Assembly: GCA_029863355.1 (NCBI GenBank)
Contig: JAOTVO010000087.1
Location: forward strand, 1-9,297
Source of the DNA: Candidatus Krumholzibacteriia bacterium
Lineage (GTDB): Bacteria > Krumholzibacteriota > Krumholzibacteria > WVZY01 > JAKEHA01
DNA: 9,297 nt
Direction: 5' to 3'
Part shown: positions 6,094-9,297 of the stretch, one piece after another
Numbering within the stretch: position 1 is the stretch's first letter
How the letters are laid out: each line of letters begins with the position of its first letter
The notes under the pieces: model-generated
The model's input: only the letters and a program-made list of their open reading frames with translations
What the model was told of the DNA's origin: nothing
Database searches by the model: none
Translations under genes and position numbers: made by a program

Positions 6094-7773
6094 TCACCGG
6101 TCGACCGCCACCACGCGAGCGCTCCCGCGGGCGACGTAGGCGGTGACCCCCTCGCTCCATCCCGACCCGCGGTCCACCTGCACTTCGACGGCGAGGAACG
6201 GGTGTTGCGACCGCTCGAGCGACGCGGTGAGCGCCAGTTCGGTGACCGCGAGTTCGACCCATTCGCTCCACCCGCTCCGGTCCGGTTTGCGATCGGCGGC
6301 CGCGGCCGCCGCGCGCGCGCGGTAGCGCGGGTGCGTCCCGGGGTAGACGGCGTAGTCGGCGCCGAGGTCGCGGAAGACGAGGCGCTCGCCGCGCACCACG
6401 AAGAAATCGAGCGGCGGCACGCGGTCGAAGAAGTGGCGCGCGATGGCGTCGCGGTTCTCGCGCAGGACGCGCGCCACGAGGGCCGCCGCGCGCGCGTCGC
6501 GGTAGCCGGCCTCGGCCACGATGGCGTCGATGTGCGCGTCGCGGAACGCCGCCACGATCTTCGCACCCCAGTAGCCGTCGCGGTCGGTGGTGTTGGCGAA
6601 GGCGTGGTTGGGCTGGAGCGGGCGGAACTTGCCGGGCTCGAAGCGCTCGCTGTCGAAGTAGCCGACCTCGGTGAGGCCGGGGTCGCGCGTACGTTTGCGC
6701 CAGCGGTCCTCGACCAAGCCCAGGGTCAGGCTGCGCCGGAGCACGGCTATCATGTCGAGATTGAACTCGTAGCCGAAGCGTGGACTAAGGTAGTTGGCGC
6801 TGGCGCCCAGTGTGCTGGCGAAGTCGATGAGGTAGTGCTTCACGAAGCGCGCGCCGCCCTCTTCCACGTACATGTCGAGCGAGTTTTGCTGCTTGGTGTC
6901 GAAGTGGTTGATCCAGGCGGCAAGCACGTACAGTCCCCGCAGCTCGCGGCGGTTCTCGTGGTCGACGCGGTCGTTGGAGTCGTCCTTGCGCCGCCCCAGG
7001 TAGGGGAAGGGCCCCAGGGGCTCGCCGGGGAGGAACTTGCTTGCCAGCGCCAAGTAGGTGCCGCCGGGGAGGCGCTCGACGCGCGCCAGGATGGTGTCCA
7101 CGTCGGCCTCGGTCATCGGCCGCTTGGCGCCGGTGGCGTCACGGATCTTCGCCTCCGGCGCGACCACGATCGTCGCGCGCGCGAACGTCACCACATGATC
7201 CACGGGCACGTTGTAGCCAGCCGCGTACAGGATGCGGTTGGAGGCCACGCCCGCCGCAGTGGTCATGCCCAGGTACCCCGGCGGGTCGAACTTGATCACG
7301 TACACGTCGCCGCGCGCGTCGCGGACGTTGAATCCCGGCGTCACGCCCTGGGTTTTCGCGCTCACCACCGTCCAGGGCGCGCCGCGGGCGGGCGCTTCCC
7401 CGCCAGGGCCCTCCGCGCACGCGCGCGGAGTCATCGCGAAGAGGCCGATGCGGTTGGTAAACCACGTGGAGTTGGGCACCTCGTCGAGGGCGTTGACGTT
7501 GTCCGCGGGCGGCACGTGGTCGCCGCCGAAGAGCGTGCCCGCGCGGCGCACGAGCCGCACGGGGTCGGTCCAGCGCTCGCGCGGCATCCCCCAGGAGTCC
7601 TCGAAGTAGTCCCAGGTGACGCTCGGGTCGCGCGGGGCCGGTTTGGCGACGCCGCGGCGATCGTCCTCGTGCCACACCACGGGCGCGTCGACGAGGGGCG
7701 CGCGACCGCCGCGCGCCAGGGCCGTGGCCGGGAGCGCGAGCAGCGCGCAGGCGATCGCGCAGTGCATGCGCAT
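6094..7773 (-). CDS. Exported protein with atypical kinase-like (HipA/PI3K-type) fold signature, function unknown
   Basis: 559 residues from the ATG at 7773, one base after the barrel gene's TGA. This start gives a clean signal peptide (MRMHCAIACALLALPATALA). A GTG at 7797 would add eight residues and overlap the barrel gene by 23 bases; I prefer 7773. The middle resembles the HipA/PI3K-like kinase fold. GDVYVIKF places a beta3-type lysine at K161. A helix and YNVP follow. NHFDTKQQN gives the catalytic H-x-D-x4-N pattern (H290, D292, N297), and LIDFAST gives a metal-binding-type aspartate, D317. No acidic residue is seen in the helix after the lysine (about 166-183), where kinases usually keep a glutamate. 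Residues about 450-559 look beta-rich with two SGWSE segments (500-504 and 538-542, the first as RSGWSEW) and form a separate C-terminal domain I do not recognise. The gene is certain. The fold is inferred from motifs, and activity and target are unknown. Confidence 0.85.
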   Translation of the reverse strand: MRMHCAIACALLALPATALARGGRAPLVDAPVVWHEDDRRGVAKPAPRDPSVTWDYFEDSWGMPRERWTDPVRLVRRAGTLFGGDHVPPADNVNALDEVPNSTWFTNRIGLFAMTPRACAEGPGGEAPARGAPWTVVSAKTQGVTPGFNVRDARGDVYVIKFDPPGYLGMTTAAGVASNRILYAAGYNVPVDHVVTFARATIVVAPEAKIRDATGAKRPMTEADVDTILARVERLPGGTYLALASKFLPGEPLGPFPYLGRRKDDSNDRVDHENRRELRGLYVLAAWINHFDTKQQNSLDMYVEEGGARFVKHYLIDFASTLGASANYLSPRFGYEFNLDMIAVLRRSLTLGLVEDRWRKRTRDPGLTEVGYFDSERFEPGKFRPLQPNHAFANTTDRDGYWGAKIVAAFRDAHIDAIVAEAGYRDARAAALVARVLRENRDAIARHFFDRVPPLDFFVVRGERLVFRDLGADYAVYPGTHPRYRARAAAAAADRKPDRSGWSEWVELAVTELALTASLERSQHPFLAVEVQVDRGSGWSEGVTAYVARGSARVVAVDR

Positions 7774-7774
7774 A

Positions 7775-9163
7775 TCAGTGAATGAGCAGCTCTTCACGGC
7801 CGTTGAACAGAACCTCTTTGGAGAACTGGAACAGTTGTTTCGTGGTCAGGTGGAACTGGAAGCTCTCCTCGCTCCAAACGAACAGCATTGCACCCAGGTA
7901 GTGCTCGTTCATGTACGCGCGCCAGCCGAACCCGTAGGAGACGGTGAGGTCGTCGCCGCGGATGGCGTCGAACTCCGGGAACACCTGTCCCACGTCGGCC
8001 AGGAGCACGGTGTCGATGCCGAATCCCCCGTCGCGCCGGTCCGCGACGAAGGGAAAGCGATACTCTGCGGTGATACCCGTGATGCCGCGGTCGCGCCAGC
8101 GGCCGTGCTTGTAGCCGCGGAAGTCGTCGGGGACATCGTTGATGAACAGGCGCTGGAACGGGAGAGGCTCGTCTTCCAGGGTTTCGATCCAGCTGACGTA
8201 CCCGCGCAGCGCCAGCGCGCGCCCCGTGTGCCACAGGCGCACGAAGCGCTGCAGCTCGAAGCGGTAGGCCAGGAACGCGACGTCGATGTCACCCACCGGG
8301 GCGAAGTAGCCCACGCTTCCCCCCACGATGCTGCCCCCGTCCGGCGCACCCTCCTCGCGGGTCGTGTCCCAGCCGATCGCCAGGCGCGACATCACGCCGT
8401 GCGAGCGGTCGCCGAACCCCGGCGGCGCCGCCACGCCCGGGAAGCGCTCCGCGAGGGAGACGCCCTCATCCACATCCGGGACGCGCGCGCCCACCGAACT
8501 GTAGGCCACGCCGACCGTCACCACCCCGTCGCGCCCGAGCGCGTGCCGCGCGCTCGCGCCCACCCAGGCACGCTCGTCCTCGTAGAACGCCTCGTCCTCG
8601 ACGCGACTCTGCGGACCGACGCCGTAGTAGCGCAGGTTGGGGCGCAGGCGGTAGCCGGCGCCGACGGCCCCCTGGAGCCGCCCGCCGCGGTTGAAGATGG
8701 CACCGCCGGTGTAGCGCTGCCAGTGCTCGGTGGAGTACTCCGCGCGCAGGCGCAGCGGGTGCCGGGGCGCTCCCAGGAAATCGTAGTAATTGGCCCCCAC
8801 GGTGACCCCGGAGAGCGAGCCGTAGTCGAGTGTCGGCACCACGCCCTCCGGGACCGGCACGATGTGGAGGCGCGCGAACACATTGTGCTCGTCCAGCCAA
8901 ACGACCCCGGCCCCCGTTCCGTGGCGCAACCACCGCAGCGGGTAGTTGATGGCGGCATAGGGAACGAAGAGCGGCCACTCCCAGGCGGAGCGCGCGCGGT
9001 TGTGGAAGGTGGTGGCGTTCGAGTCGGTGCGTACGGGAATGACACCCCAGCGACTCTCGGTCCGCGCGGAGTCGGCGGGCGCGAGCGCGCGCGCCACCGG
9101 CGGCGTGAGCGCGGCCGCAAAGGCGGCGGCGAGGAGGGCGATGCGCAGGGCAAGCGTCGGCAT
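7775..9163 (-). CDS. Omp85/BamA-family-like outer-membrane beta-barrel protein without POTRA domains
   Basis: 462 residues from the ATG at 9163, which begins a signal peptide (MPTLALRIALLAAAFAAALT, cleavage near ALA-PADSA). The open frame runs further upstream to a GTG at 9277, but those 38 codons encode only Arg/Gly/Ala-rich sequence and would bury the signal peptide. The mature protein alternates polar and hydrophobic residues in strand-length runs. It carries LRYYGVGPQSR (177-187), close to the family's YxGxG-x-S strand motif, and DDFRGY (346-351), equivalent to the conserved VRGF/Y loop-6 motif of the Omp85 (surface antigen D15) barrel. Only about 50 residues separate the signal peptide from the barrel-like part, too few for a POTRA domain, so a BamA-like insertase role is unlikely. 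The C-terminus runs past a LFQF segment and ends LLIH instead of the usual terminal aromatic residue. First gene of the pair with the kinase-like protein. Confidence 0.85.
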   Translation of the reverse strand: MPTLALRIALLAAAFAAALTPPVARALAPADSARTESRWGVIPVRTDSNATTFHNRARSAWEWPLFVPYAAINYPLRWLRHGTGAGVVWLDEHNVFARLHIVPVPEGVVPTLDYGSLSGVTVGANYYDFLGAPRHPLRLRAEYSTEHWQRYTGGAIFNRGGRLQGAVGAGYRLRPNLRYYGVGPQSRVEDEAFYEDERAWVGASARHALGRDGVVTVGVAYSSVGARVPDVDEGVSLAERFPGVAAPPGFGDRSHGVMSRLAIGWDTTREEGAPDGGSIVGGSVGYFAPVGDIDVAFLAYRFELQRFVRLWHTGRALALRGYVSWIETLEDEPLPFQRLFINDVPDDFRGYKHGRWRDRGITGITAEYRFPFVADRRDGGFGIDTVLLADVGQVFPEFDAIRGDDLTVSYGFGWRAYMNEHYLGAMLFVWSEESFQFHLTTKQLFQFSKEVLFNGREELLIH

Positions 9164-9297
9164 GGGCGCGCTGGACGATACTAGCGGATCCGGCCGGCCC
9201 CCGCCATTCGCTTTCGAGCTCACGTCGCGCCCCGGCCGGGCGCGCGCGGCGTCGCGCCCACGCCGCCCTCGCGCCACACCGTCATGCGCGGCCCCGC
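9164..9297. other. Upstream region of the barrel gene; nothing further supported
   Basis: These 134 bases are extremely GC-rich. No good ribosome binding site precedes the ATG at 9163. TAGTAT (minus strand, 9178-9183) resembles a -10 box, but it would leave a leader of only about eight bases and has no -35 partner. The end of another minus-strand gene could lie here (TGA at 9282-9284 or TAG at 9181-9183), but the window is too short to tell. Confidence 0.3.

Noticed and set aside
6079..7785. 568-codon open frame on the plus strand opposite the kinase-like gene
   Set aside because: It is an antisense shadow of a real gene, caused by high GC at third positions. Its translation is rich in Arg, Ala, Val, His and Gly with no domain or signal, while the minus-strand frame has a signal peptide and motif-like segments.
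7616..9184. 522-codon open frame on the plus strand opposite the barrel gene
   Set aside because: It is an antisense shadow that crosses the barrel/kinase-like gene junction and shows no recognisable domain.
9164..9277. 38-codon N-terminal extension of the barrel protein from the GTG at 9277
   Set aside because: The Arg/Gly/Ala-rich sequence has no ribosome binding site and would place the clear signal peptide internally.
1..9297. tRNA, rRNA, CRISPR array, insertion sequence or phage genes
   Set aside because: I saw no repeated spacer structure, transposase-like protein, terminal repeats of an element or tRNA-like cloverleaf; nearly all of the window is filled by the six protein-coding genes.

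Overview
The window comes from a very GC-rich, Gram-negative bacterium. The evidence for an outer membrane is a signal-peptide-bearing beta-barrel of the Omp85 type and a GldA/GldF/GldG-like ABC exporter. Base composition and gene set would fit Gemmatimonadota, Eisenbacteria-like lineages, Myxococcota or similar deep-soil and sediment phyla. The sequence alone does not fix the phylum. There are no RNA genes, insertion sequences, CRISPR arrays or phage genes; this is chromosomal sequence with dense, translationally coupled operons.

Layout: (1) 2-1054, plus strand, is the 3' part of a PD40/TolB-type beta-propeller gene that enters from outside the window. (2) A 62-bp convergent gap follows, with one GC-rich hairpin. 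(3) 1117-5885, minus strand, is a three-gene operon read right to left: a GldA-like ABC ATPase, a fused GldF permease-GldG protein, and a DUF4340 membrane-anchored protein. The junctions are TAA|GTG with no gap and a one-base TGATG overlap. (4) A 208-bp intergenic region (5886-6093) carries an unusual nested inverted repeat and weak promoter candidates. (5) 6094-9163, minus strand, is a two-gene operon. A POTRA-less Omp85-like outer-membrane barrel comes first, followed one base later by an exported protein of about 559 residues. That protein has the residue pattern of an atypical (HipA/PI3K-like) kinase fold. (6) 9164-9297 holds nothing I can support beyond the upstream region of the barrel gene.

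How the genes work together: the ATPase, permease/GldG and DUF4340 proteins should form one inner-membrane ABC complex with a large periplasmic GldG/DUF4340 part. This is the general GldAFG arrangement, whose substrate is unknown outside gliding Bacteroidetes. The barrel and the kinase-like protein are tightly coupled and both exported, so they probably act together at the outer membrane or in the periplasm. That pair is the most interesting, least described part of the window.
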